Below are positions 13,701-23,525 of a stretch of DNA of 64,000 bases, piece after piece (position 1 is the first letter of the stretch; each line of letters begins with the position of its first letter). The DNA comes from Ligustrum vulgare (taxonomy: Eukaryota > Streptophyta > Magnoliopsida > Lamiales > Oleaceae). Made by a program: the position numbers and the translations under genes. The stretch spans positions 25,848,852-25,912,851 of the forward strand of contig OY743171.1 in NCBI GenBank assembly GCA_963555705.1. Direction: 5' to 3'. The notes beneath the pieces were generated by a model that saw only the letters and a list, made by a program, of their open reading frames with translations, had not been told where the DNA came from and did not search any database.

Positions 13701-16700
13701 ATAAAAATTTAGTACCCAGCATACATACCAAGTGCACTGTCCTCCCTCATGTTTCATGCAATATATTTATATCAACCTGCCTCTGTTTGCAAAGACCTTG
13801 CCAAAAAATCTCTCCCAAAACTTACTAGGTTTAAGTAATTCTGACATGCAAAAACAGAGTTTCCTAGACAAGTCCTCAAACTAACTTTAACGTACATGCA
13901 AAGGAAAGAAATTAAAAGTAACATGGGTATGTCAATTTACCTTCTGCATTACCATCTTGAACTCTAGAAGCTCATTATATGTTTGCCGCAGTTTCTCGCT
14001 ATTGGAATTCATTTCAGTAAGCTCGTGCTCATGCTCCACAAGTTGAATCTAAAATCAAAATCAAGGAAAAGGAACATCCCTTATCAGATTCAACTAGTAA
14101 AAAGGAAAAGTAATTTCACACATAGAAACGATCATTTTGAAGCATTCTGATCGCCTTCACCATAAAATGGCATGCAGGTGGAAGAAAGGAAAATTCTTCA
14201 TATGGAAACAATTGAAGCCTAACAGAAAGAATAAGACCTCCAGATCTTCTAACTCCATATCAGGTTCAGATGCAGGATGAGGGGAAGGCACTAGCCCAGC
14301 TTTATGTATCTGATCTTTGAAGAACCGTAGTTTTCTTGACATCTCAGCACATCTTTTTACCTGAGAACATTTTACCAAAATTAAATCAAAAGAACGAGAA
14401 AGACTTGAATCAGAATATCTTTAGACAGAACCATTGATCACTTCCAGAACAAAAACTTTAAAGCCTTACTTACTAGCTCATTTTTAGCTAATATGTAATA
14501 CCTAGATTATTTTCAATGTGAACCCACAAACATATCTGGTAATAGAAAAAGGGAACTTGATAGGAACACAACATGCCTGTAAAAAAAGGACGTCATCAAC
14601 ATTAAATTCACACATGATATATGACACTTTCACTTGTCAACAAGTAAAATGATATTGAGCAATCAAGTGCACGACAACAATTTCACTTATCAGGCACTAA
14701 ACTCGAAATTATGTAACGTCTCCAAATATCCTATAAATCAACTTGGCCAGACAAGTTAAGACAACTTGGCCAGACAAGTTAAGAACAAATAGAACTTCAA
14801 AATTGCTATAAACAAACGAAACTACAGAATTTGTTGCCACAGATTGGCCCTATCTAACTTTGCATTAATGCACCCTGTCCAACAAATAAGAAGATAGACA
14901 GTTTTATGCAAACAGTGATAAATTTTCAAATATGGCAAATTAGCACAAGCTACAATACTCTAAATTTTCAACAGGCAACAAAGTTATTAAGGGGGTATGG
15001 AAACAGATGCAAAACAAACTAGATTTTCTTTAGAAGTGTACCATTGAACATGTTGAAGAAGAAGAATGTAGCGACCAATATTTTAAGTTTAGGGAAGAAC
15101 TTTTATGTTAAGAGTTCAAAAGTATTTTAATGAGCTTGTCACGTCGTTGCGACACTTCCCAATGTTTTAAATTAATTATTGGTCACGACATGATGTTACG
15201 TGCATTTGCCTAGCAATTATTTTGTTTAATTGTCAACTTAATTATTTTAGCTCAATTTAATTGTAAGAAATGTTTTATGAAGTTACATGTTTCAAATTCG
15301 TACTTATTTTAAAGTGTCGAACTTATTAGTCGATCCGAAATATTTTTTCAAACAAATTCAATTGTTTAAATCATTGCTTTCTTTTGAAAATATCGATAAT
15401 CTTATATCGGGTCAAATTTTTAAATATTTTGAAGGTGGATAAAAGTATATTAATATTGGTGTCATTTTGGAGCTTACATTAAATAATGTAAGTCGGGCTT
15501 AAGAAAAAGTAATTTGGATCGATGTTGATATAAATTATTTTAACTGAAAGATTTATAAGAGTTTCGTTTGTATATATGTGCGGACATGTATTTGATGATG
15601 TGTCAAATATTCTAAAATTAGTAGAAATAATTTCAATTGATTCTCCACTGCACACGTCCCAAATTGTTGGTTGAAACTCCTCAGTTTGAAATTTTAAAAA
15701 CAAGGCCACATTACTTGAACGTTGCATGATTCTCTCTCCCACTTTCTGTCAATTTTCAGCATTATCTTCTCCACTTTCTCACATTTACCAAACAACTAAT
15801 CATTATATTATTTACACTCATTAATTTAAAACCCCGCAAAAGTTAAAAACAAAGTTTTATCATATTTCTTTCTTTTCAACATTCAAGCACTGCACTTTTT
15901 TATTTCTTTTGGGCGAATTATTTGGTAAGCTGTTAGTTTTGGTAATTGTACATTGGAACTTCACGTGCGATTTAACTTAATTATTTCTGAAAATTTTAAG
16001 GTAGCATCCTCTGCCATACACATGTTACGCTTTTGAGTTTAATATTATGCTAGCATGAAATTTATGTCAATTCCTTATATTTGATGAAATGCATAGCTTA
16101 TTATGTGCTAATTAATTATTGGCATGCTATGAATTTATTTATAATGGGATTATGATTGATGATTGAAAGTAATCATCTATTTTGTTGTTATTGAAGGTAA
16201 TCACCTATAATTGAAGTTAATCACAATAAAAGTTATTAACTGGCCATGTTAAATATTTTCCCAAAGATGAAAGTTGGTTTGGCATATAATTGAATATTGG
16301 TACACTTTAATCTCATTAGCGTGTGTGTATACTACTGAGTATTTCTTCGAAGTGCTTATTATTTAAAAACTTTACATATTGAAGAATTGGACATAGAGTA
16401 ATTGCAGGCGTTACTGAATGTAATTTAAATTTTTATGCGCTTGTTGTTTGGACTTATTTATGTTATTTGTTGAAATACATTTTAAGACTCAACAATTTCT
16501 CGAATGAATGTAGTTATTGATCAATGAAGTATTACTTTTGGAGAAAAAAATGTATATTGTGAATGCTACCTGAAAAATTTCAGAATTTAGTCTCACTTAG
16601 AAAATTCTCTGCGGGTTTTGTAGTTACAATTTCAGAATGTTTCAAAATGAAATAAATGGTCCTCTATGAGTTATCTATCACATGGAACTGAAATCAGGTC

Positions 16701-19029
16701 GATCGGAGTCTCGTAGAATTTATTATAAATTGTTTTGCAAACTGCGACGGGAGATTTTCAGAAATAGTGATTAGGCTGTTAAAAAAAATGTTTCTTACTT
16801 GAAACGTGGTCATCGAGACCCCAAATTTTAATATGTTGTATTTAACGCCAACAAGAATATGTTAGATAACGCTTCAGTTAAAAGGAAATTCGAGCGTTAC
16901 AGGTTGGTATCAGAGCGCGGTTTACTTTTATGTAGACTTTGAGTTTAAAATATATTTGTTTATTTTAAAAGTGTTCTGAACTGAATAATAAGTCCATTGT
17001 CACTACTTGCCATCGCCACGCTATGCCCGCTCTAAGATAAAGAAGTATTTTATTTGATTATGTTAAGATATATTACTAATGACGTTATGATTTTTGTATA
17101 TCTGATTATGTCATGTTTAGAAAAGTCGAGTTGAGCATGTATTATGAATATTATTCTTTGCATGGTGAATGTTGAAATTGCAATTAAAATACCATAAATG
17201 TTTATATTAGTCCTCGGAATTTAACTAAACATCACTAACTACCCACTAATTTGGACTTTGAATAATTAGTATGGAACAGATGGTACGTGTAGGAAGACTT
17301 GTTCGATGATTCCTAGAAGATTTGAGATAGTGAGACAATATGAAAAGTATAGGTGGAACCCAAGGCACAACATGGGCCAACACATTCAGGAGATGTTAGT
17401 ATTGTGGAAAGAAGTGAGAAGACTAGGTCATATGGTCACTGGATGTCGGGCCACCTGCCTTTTAATTGATATACATTGCTAGAAGAATTGGAAGAGATGG
17501 TTGAAACAATAAACCTTTAATTGTGGGAAGCTCCCACACCAACCTTACCACGAGAAATTGATTATGAGGCCTTTTACAAGGAGTTGACAACAGCGTGTGC
17601 CGCGTTAAATAATTTTTACAAACAGACTGCGTTACTCGTGAAAAATATCATAAGTTGCTAAAATTTTCCTATAACCTTTTCAAATTGTTTTATTTCATGT
17701 TTTCTAAGTCCACTTGAAATAAATTGTTAACATTTTGAAAAATTAGTTAAGTGTTTCGATTTAAAGTATTTTTCCTAAATTTATTGTTGTTAAACATTTA
17801 ACGCCAACAAGAACATGTTTGATAATGCGTGGGGTTAAAATAAAATTCAGGGCGTTACAAAGAAACAAATATATTTTAGACTAATTAAACAGACAGCAAT
17901 AGAAGTTCAAGAAAATTACCTGATTAACAAATGTTCGTTGGAATGGGCTCTTACCATCATTTAACTGCCATTCAAAACCACACAGTGAGTGCATTGATCA
18001 ATATTAGGAAGAACCAGAATTTGAAATCAACTGTAAGCTTAGAGAAGTCGTTTATCCGTCATATAGAGATACATATTTTCAGATGACTTAATCAGAGAAT
18101 CCAGATGAACCAAGAGTACACATTCTTGACTGAATCAAAACATTTATTTTCTTTAATTGTCTTTTCCAGGGAACAGAACAAGACATTTCCTTTAAAAAAA
18201 TTCTTCAAAAACTCAGGGACCTTAAGAAGATGCAACGAGGCAACAAGATTGACCACACTAGAGTGAATCTCTTTTCATTTCTATTTCTTGTCTATTACGT
18301 TCAATTCAAATAACGTGCAAGATGAAACAAGTGTGGTGGTTTTTAAGTAATATTTTCACAATATGATCTGCAGCAATGGTTTGGGGCTCAAACTTGAAAT
18401 TTGAAGAACTACCAGTTCAATTTTATTCAGTTGGGGCATGTTCCGGTTCCAATATCCTAATTGCAAGCCATCAGAGACAGATTAGCCTAAATTATGACAA
18501 ATTACAGAAATATAAACTAATGTTAACATAACATGTGAGGTAATCTGTTGCAGCGTTAAGATAAAAATAAACCCAAGTCAAGTCAAATCAAATAGAAAAA
18601 ATATATCATTCCGTCAAATGATTAAAGGTTTACACTGATGGAGATCAAATGAACAATAACTATAACCATCATATAAAATCCTTGGAGCACAAAACGGCAA
18701 ATTATCTCTTCATTTCACTCTACAGGCAGATAATAGCTTCTATTCACAAAAATCCCAGCAATCTAATACTCATTCCAGCCTCCACTCTCCATAACTATTG
18801 ACTCAACAATCGATCAGAACACTAAAATTAAATTCAATACATGTAAACAAGTACTGAGTAATACAAACAGATTGAGATCTTATCATACGTCGCGAAATTG
18901 AAGGAGACCGAGTTGGCCGAGGTAAGACACGGCGCGGTGAGCCGACTCGACAGGGATGATGAGTTGCACAAACGTCATCTTCTCCGAGCGCATCAGATCC
19001 ATGGGTGGCAGGTTGTCTATGTACTCCAT
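4705..19029 (-). CDS. VHA-a1: V-type proton ATPase subunit a, VHA-a1 type (18 exons, complete)
   Basis: Membrane subunit a of the vacuolar-type H+-ATPase (V0 sector). It forms the proton half-channels against the c-ring; the a1 type of plants resides in the trans-Golgi network/early endosome. Exons, read on the minus strand: 19029-18889, 17964-17920, 14360-14238, 14048-13941, 13473-13360, 13269-13096, 12830-12693, 12288-12181, 12068-11961, 11862-11714, 10489-10336, 8305-8145, 7392-7186, 7097-6914, 6831-6748, 5796-5600, 5512-5453, 4909-4705. They total 2460 nt (819 aa), in phase throughout, as expected for the family. The N-terminus has [20 protein letters not shown]. The C-terminal half is membrane-embedded and has YLRLWALSLAHSEL, whose first Arg (about residue 727) matches the essential proton-translocating Arg. 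The a1 assignment rests on [15 protein letters not shown] and RFQGRTYG. The start at 19029 is the first ATG after an in-frame TGA. All introns are GT-AG except intron 14 (GC-AG). No break was seen. Confidence 0.96.
6912..6913 (-). other. Non-canonical GC splice donor of VHA-a1 intron 14
   Basis: Exon 14 ends ...CTTCAG and the intron begins GCATGA. The next exon starts after TTTTGCAG at 6831 with VILLFS, which restores the expected subunit a reading ([10 protein letters not shown]). No GT in a position that keeps phase is nearby. GC-AG introns are a known minor class spliced by the normal spliceosome. Confidence 0.8.
9397..9714. repeat. Two-copy tandem repeat in VHA-a1 intron 11
   Basis: Two diverged copies of about 140-155 bp, starting at 9397 and 9561 (period about 164), share blocks such as 'gctatgt.tgaatggaca' and 'tttacatgatgagga'. 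They lie in the 2 kb intron between the exons at 10336 and 8305. No coding frame is shared between the copies, and the rest of this intron shows no recognisable gene. Confidence 0.7.
15067..16901 (+). repeat. 5' LTR of the intron 2 retroelement
   Basis: About 1.8 kb from TGTAGCGACC to GAGCGTTACA, followed two bases later by a tRNA-complementary primer site. The length and termini match the other gypsy-type LTRs in the window. It contains a short minus-strand open frame (15479-15742) that has no homology I recognise and is best treated as chance. Confidence 0.75.
16905..16916 (+). promoter_or_regulatory. Primer-binding site (initiator tRNA-Met type)
   Basis: TGGTATCAGAGC is the complement of the 3' end of plant initiator tRNA-Met and the usual priming site of plant Ty3/gypsy and many Ty1/copia elements. 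It starts three bases after the 5' LTR end at 16901, which fixes the element's orientation as plus. Confidence 0.85.
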
Positions 19030-19368
19030 TTTCCATGAAACAGCAAACACTCCTTTAATCAATTCCAATCAGATCACTCACTAAATCTCTTCACTGATTT
19101 AAATTTGATAAGTTCCTCATGTATGTCTGCATATATTGTATGTATAGGTCCTCGCCAAGCTCGTGGCAGTGGTGTATGCAACAGCCGAGTGGAGGGTGGG
19201 GGATTTCGTGGCAGATTCAGTCGTTGCGGGAACGGAATAGTAAACTGGAAGGGAAACTATGCATTTAATGGCTTTTTGTTGGGTCAAAATCTTTAAAAAA
19301 AAAAAAAAAAACATTTTTAAGATTGAAGAGGAGATCTCAAAATTCATGAAGAGACAAAATGTCAGATG
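19030..19368 (-). promoter_or_regulatory. VHA-a1 leader and proximal promoter region
   Basis: Only about 340 bp separate the VHA-a1 start codon from the LTR element at 19369. Reading on the minus strand, an AT-rich stretch with TATACATACAATATAT lies about 100-120 bp before the ATG and is a possible TATA region. A GC-richer block lies further upstream (19150-19250). The start codon context is AAAATGG. A short upstream open frame is present at 19091-19120. No transcript evidence is available here, so the transcription start is unknown. Confidence 0.45.
19091..19120 (-). other. Short upstream open reading frame in the VHA-a1 leader
   Basis: ATG at 19120 opens nine codons (MRNLSNLNQ) that end in TGA, 61 bp before the main ATG. 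If the leader starts upstream of this ATG, the frame could reduce translation of VHA-a1. This is inference from sequence only. Confidence 0.35.
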
Positions 19369-19549
19369 TGTTGTAAAATTATTATGAAAAGAATAGGGAA
19401 TATAGAAAGATATGAGAGAATTTTTCTCTTATTGAATTCATATGAATGAATGAAATAAGGTTCAGTGAACAATGGCACAATCGTAATATGTAAAATTTAC
19501 AGGGATATAATGGTAATGTCATTCACATATTTATATATTATTTATAACA
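19369..19549 (-). repeat. 3' LTR of the minus-strand element (lacks the TATA segment)
   Basis: Homologous to 26057-26250 along its length, but a segment of about 13 bp that includes TATAAATAG (minus strand) in the other LTR is missing here. Ends on the minus strand are TG…CA. Confidence 0.85.
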
Positions 19550-19559
19550 CTCCCCCTTG
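19550..19559 (-). promoter_or_regulatory. Polypurine tract
   Basis: CAAGGGGGAG on the minus strand directly precedes the TG of the 3' LTR. This is the plus-strand priming site of LTR retroelements and fixes the orientation. Confidence 0.85.
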
Positions 19560-19578
19560 AATGATATATTACTCAATT

Positions 19579-20752
19579 GTCTGCCTCGTTAAAACATTGC
19601 TAAGAAAATTCAGTGGGATAAAACTTGAGCGAAGGAAAAAAAGTACAGAAGCTCCCCCTGATGTTGGCCATGGTGAATCATTGAATCTAACGTTCGAGTA
19701 GAACAAATCATGTACTGAATCTTGAATAGGAATGGCAATGGGGCGGGTCAGGGCCGACCCGCCCCGGACCCGAAAACGCCCCGTCCCGCGACCCGCGAAG
19801 TCGCGGGGCGGGGCGGGTCAACCTCCCGCCCCGCTAAGGACTCGGTTTTTTTTTTTTTTAAATAAATAAATTGATAATGCGATTTTACGTGAAAAATTTA
19901 GTCGTTGAACTAGTTAGCATTTTTAAGTTTGAACTTTAAAAATAATATGTATATATTTGAAGAAAAAAATCAATAAATAATATAATTGTATAGTTGTTGT
20001 ATATTCTCATATCCCTAAATTCCACCAATGTTCAATTCTTCTGGACTTCATCAAATTTATTTTAGTTTCTCATTTCATTAATAAAAAAAAAAAAAATTAT
20101 TTTACTGGGTCTCGGGGCGGGTCCGCCCCGAAACCCGCCGCGGGGTGGAAAACCCGCCCCGCGGACCCGGCGGGGCGGGTAATTTTCGGGCGGGTCATTC
20201 CGGGTCCTTCGGGTTTTTTTGTCATCTCTAATCTTGAAGTTCTAAAGTACTGCCTCATTAAAACCTTGTCAGTAAAACCCAGTGGGATAAAATCTGAACC
20301 AAGAAAAAAGAGTACAGCCGCTGCCTCGTTAAAATCTTGTCAGAAAAACCTAATAGGACAAAACCTGGACGAAGGAAAAAGAGTACAGCATGTTTCTCCC
20401 CTGAAGTGTGCAATTGAGGATTCATGAACTTTTTGAACATTAATATCATCTTTCATCTGGAATATAAAAATCTCCTTGTATAGCATTCTTCATAAGATGT
20501 CTATGATTTTCTTCATTTGTTGATATCATTCCACTATAACAATGTGTTGCTGAATTATAGCTTGTTGATAGCTATGATGATGCCTCAAAAACCTTACTAG
20601 GAAAACCATGTGGGACAAAACCTCAGCGAAGGGAAAAAGAGTACATTGTTCTCATTAATTTTCATCAATACGCCTCAACTGTTGCCTCATTAAAAACCTT
20701 GCTAGGAAAACCCTGTTGGACAAAACCTCAGCTAAGGGAAAAAGAGTGCAAC
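19579..20752 (-). repeat. Five copies of a ~70-nt motif near the polypurine tract
   Basis: Units begin at about 19579, 20250, 20318, 20579 and 20681. On the plus strand each has the order 'tgcctc.ttaaaa.c.ttg', then 'gggataaaa' or 'ggacaaaa', then 'gaaggaaaaagagtaca'. The first unit is separated from the rest by the nested MITE at 19727-20229. Similar sequence is, to my knowledge, found near the 3' end of plant copia-type elements, but its role is not known. The copies are non-coding. Confidence 0.75.
19727..20229. mobile_element. GC-rich MITE with 9-bp target duplication (Mutator-like)
   Basis: The 9-mer AATCTTGAA flanks it at 19718-19726 and 20230-20238. Its ends are imperfect inverted repeats (TAGGAATGGCAA against AGAGATGACAAA). 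Both terminal 100-bp arms are made of 'ggggcgggtc' and 'cccgccccg' blocks that can pair with each other, around an AT-rich middle. A 9-bp duplication points to the Mutator superfamily. No transposase is encoded. It interrupted the ~70-nt repeat array of the LTR element, so it came later. Confidence 0.8.
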
Positions 20753-22695
20753 GCGTATTTATTCCTTTCATGGAATATCACAAGTATATTGGTGCAATCA
20801 CGAATATTTTCATCAAACATATAATTTATGATGAGCTTTATATAAATCGTTTATAGCTCATGATGTCATAACATGCTATATTAAGCAATGTTGTACTAAT
20901 TTATCGATTACATCTTTCATTTCTGGTGAATAATCAAATTTAGAATCCACTTATGGTGAATAATTAAACATATTCATTTTCATACTCACTTCTAGTGAAT
21001 AATCAATTTCCCATATGTCATAAATAGTACACTCCAATTTCACTTTCAACATATTATATCATGGAGTCATTTGTATCATCCTATAATGATACTAATCTGG
21101 GTATATTGAATATTTCTTTGATTATACATGTATGTTCTTGCATCTCATAAACCACAATTTCTGATTTGTATAATCAATCATTGAAATATATATCAATTTC
21201 GACATATAATCTACAATCATTTTACTTGAAATCTCAATGTACCGCGATCAACTGGTACATCAAAGAATACTCTCAAAGTACCGAGATGAGAATCATACAT
21301 TTTGATCTCACTCATTGGTATATCAAAGAGCTCAAGCTAGTGATTTAGACTATAGTCTATCCACCATATGTCATGCTAGTTCTATGAAAAATTTTGCGCG
21401 CAACGAGCCGTCTTTTACAACTGTGTAATATTTTTCATTTGTACATATAGTTATTGGCTTTACACATTTAAGCATTTGGACTTCAGGTCCTTGAACAATA
21501 ATCCCTACATTGGGGTTATATACTTGGCCAAAGTATTATAATTTCATCAACCTCATTTTCATAAGAGGGTTGTTTATGTATGCAGTCGACTTATTTATCG
21601 ATTCCATTTCAACTCAATATAACATAGAGAGATCTCTTTATATGTTCTATCATCAGGTACTTGAGTCTCTTACATTTAATTATGTCCATTTTACTCACCA
21701 TGAGTATTTAGCCTCAAAGGGATCATCTCAATCATTCAAGAGATATTTATTTTTGGAATATCGAGTCATTATGTTTCAGGCATAATTACGCTTCAGGCGT
21801 GTTTTCCCCATAATGTTCACAAATATTATCAATCGGCTAAAATGCCATAACACATGTCATCCTTTTAGGGATATAATCTCAATCATATATCTAAGTGCGC
21901 TTTGGTGGATTGTATACATATCTCACTTTTACAAATCATAAAGCTTCACAAGCAAATCTTTATTTTATAGTATTGACATGTTTGTATGTAAAATATTGCT
22001 GCATGAGAAATATTTATATTCAAATTGTTCTCATAGCAAATAACTTGAGGCTTTTAATCTGCTAAACCATTAGCAATATAATATTCTATTATCTCAACTA
22101 ATTCGTAAAATCATTAATGACTTTAAGATATATTCATGCTAGCATTTATCACTTTGCTCGTAATATCATTACTTGAGCAAATAATCAGTCATTCATTTTC
22201 TTAGTGAGATAATTAATTTGCTTTTGAGAACAAGCAGCAATGATAACTTGTTAACCTGAACAATCTTCTGATTCTTTAATGAATGCCATTTTGCATTCTT
22301 AATAAATCTCATTATTGAATTGGAATCTAACCAATCATTATAGAACTTCAGGTTCAGCAAGATATTTCACTTGTACATATGTATGAACTTCTGGTTCAAT
22401 ACAGTATTCATTTCATCAGTACGTATTTCTATACAGTTCAAATCAGTATACCTTTATTACTTTTAGTATACCGGAAAAATCAGGTACAATATCCAAAAAA
22501 ATACTCAATCTTGTCACCAAATCTTCCCTTATATCGAAAAAGGTAATGACGCATTATCTCATTGTTCCCACCTTTTCAATAATTTATTCCATTATTTCTT
22601 GATGGAATCACTGACACGCGGAGCCACCGCTCTTTTACGCGTTGAATAATGCATTTAAATAAATCACTTGGGAAGAGATTAGATCCATAAAAAAA
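20753..22695. other. AT-rich interior of the LTR element, no gene recognised
   Basis: About 1.9 kb with many stops on both strands. Around 20920-21005 the phrase 'ggtgaataat' or 'gtgaataatc' recurs three times, and 'catttctagtg'-like phrases recur nearby. Small open frames (21166-21348, 21510-21785) have no composition or homology that suggests coding. Confidence 0.5.
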
Positions 22696-23106
22696 ATGGA
22701 TGTTATATTATCAAATATCAGCAAATACTACTCAAATCTTCCGATAAATGTTTTGAAAAAGATTTACCGAGTTCGACTCGAAAGATTGAGGCTGCTGATG
22801 GATCAAGGTATCCCAGAAGATGTTCGTTGGTTGATCGAAACAAAAGTTCGATTATCTGGTGAATTACAAGATTCATTTTCTAAGCACAAGCCTGGCTTAG
22901 GTAAGAGTAGTTTTGCAAAGAAGCGAAGAGCAAAAAGATTAAATAGTTGCTACAAATGTGCTCGATGGACATGTGATACCCGTTGTAAATCAATAGGATA
23001 TTCATCCATAAATCGAGATGATAAGATAGACTTCATTAATGGTGGACTGAGTAAGGAGTCATTGGATGATATCCGATTCACTCTTGAGACGCACCCTAGT
23101 GGGTAA
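22696..23106 (+). CDS. Basic cysteine-rich protein resembling NABPs of filamentous plant RNA viruses
   Basis: An open frame of 136 codons. The first 65 residues look helical and charged. Residues 70-81 are strongly basic (KSSFAKKRRAKR). They are followed by Cys 85, 88, 93 and 97 (CYKC…CDTRC, spacing C-x2-C-x4-C-x3-C). This combination of a basic block, a compact Cys cluster and a conserved-looking tail ending near HPSG recalls the small nucleic-acid-binding/silencing-suppressor proteins of carlaviruses and relatives; that is inference from memory of the family, not a search. It is not the CCHC knuckle of a retroviral gag. The frame stops at TAA (23104-23106) but stays open for 44 further codons, to TGA at 23239-23241. 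It lies antisense to the LTR element, upstream of the LOG-like frame on the same strand. No viral replicase or coat gene was seen near it. Confidence 0.5.
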   Translation: MDVILSNISKYYSNLPINVLKKIYRVRLERLRLLMDQGIPEDVRWLIETKVRLSGELQDSFSKHKPGLGKSSFAKKRRAKRLNSCYKCARWTCDTRCKSIGYSSINRDDKIDFINGGLSKESLDDIRFTLETHPSG

Positions 23107-23525
23107 GTGCAGCATGAGCTACTATCTTTATGGGCTAAATTCATCAGCGATAAAGAGCGTTATAGTCTTAAAAATATAATAGCAAAAGATCCTGTTTGCC
23201 AGGCTGTTATAAACAATGATATTTTGGCTATTCAGTATTGATACAAGGTAAATCAGTATATTGTGTGTATATATATTTGCACATATATTTATAAAATATT
23301 TTCATATTTCATTTCTCGAGTATTGATAAAGTGTATTGAAAAATCACCGAAAGGTAAGCTTTATCAAAAGTAGTGTAATTTAGTTAGAAGTAGGTTTTCA
23401 CTTTTTCAAAAGACGAGCAGTAAATATTGAAGTTTTTCAAGTTTAAAAAGTCAATGATTTTCACAGTTTCATGCATCCCAAAATATCATTTTCTCATAAG
23501 TTTTTCCTTCCTTATACTCTCAAAG
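23107..23525 (+). other. Open-frame continuation and spacer before the LOG-like gene
   Basis: In the frame of the upstream ORF, the sequence is open from 23107 to the TGA at 23239-23241 and has coding-like composition. The sequence GGGTAAGTG at the intervening TAA also fits a splice donor, so the stop could be a mutation, a readthrough point or part of an intron. From 23242 to 23525 the spacer is AT-rich. The LOG frame is open upstream of its likely ATG as far as 23427, giving a hydrophobic 33-residue extension if an earlier ATG is used. Confidence 0.4.

Larger units (their letters stand above)
15067..17859 (+). mobile_element. LTR retroelement inserted in VHA-a1 intron 2 (non-autonomous)
   Basis: A complete insertion bounded by a 5-bp target duplication AAGAA (15062-15066 and 17860-17864). 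It starts TGTAGCGACC at 15067 and ends GGCGTTACA at 17859. The 5' LTR runs to 16901 (…GAGCGTTACA) and is followed by a primer-binding site. The 3' copy is recognisable only over its last 70 bp or so ('taacgccaacaagaa.atgtt'), so most of the internal region and 3' LTR were lost or replaced. Internal sequence 16917-17640 has scattered gag-like frames with stops. It lies opposite to the transcription of VHA-a1. Exons 2 and 3 are intact, so the insertion lengthens intron 2 to 3.6 kb without breaking the gene. Confidence 0.88.

Noticed and set aside
15479..15742. 87-codon minus-strand frame
   Set aside because: It lies within the 5' LTR of the intron 2 element and has no homology I recognise.
19579..20752. 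Repeat array considered as CRISPR-like
   Set aside because: Units are diverged, unevenly spaced, without uniform spacers, in a plant retroelement.
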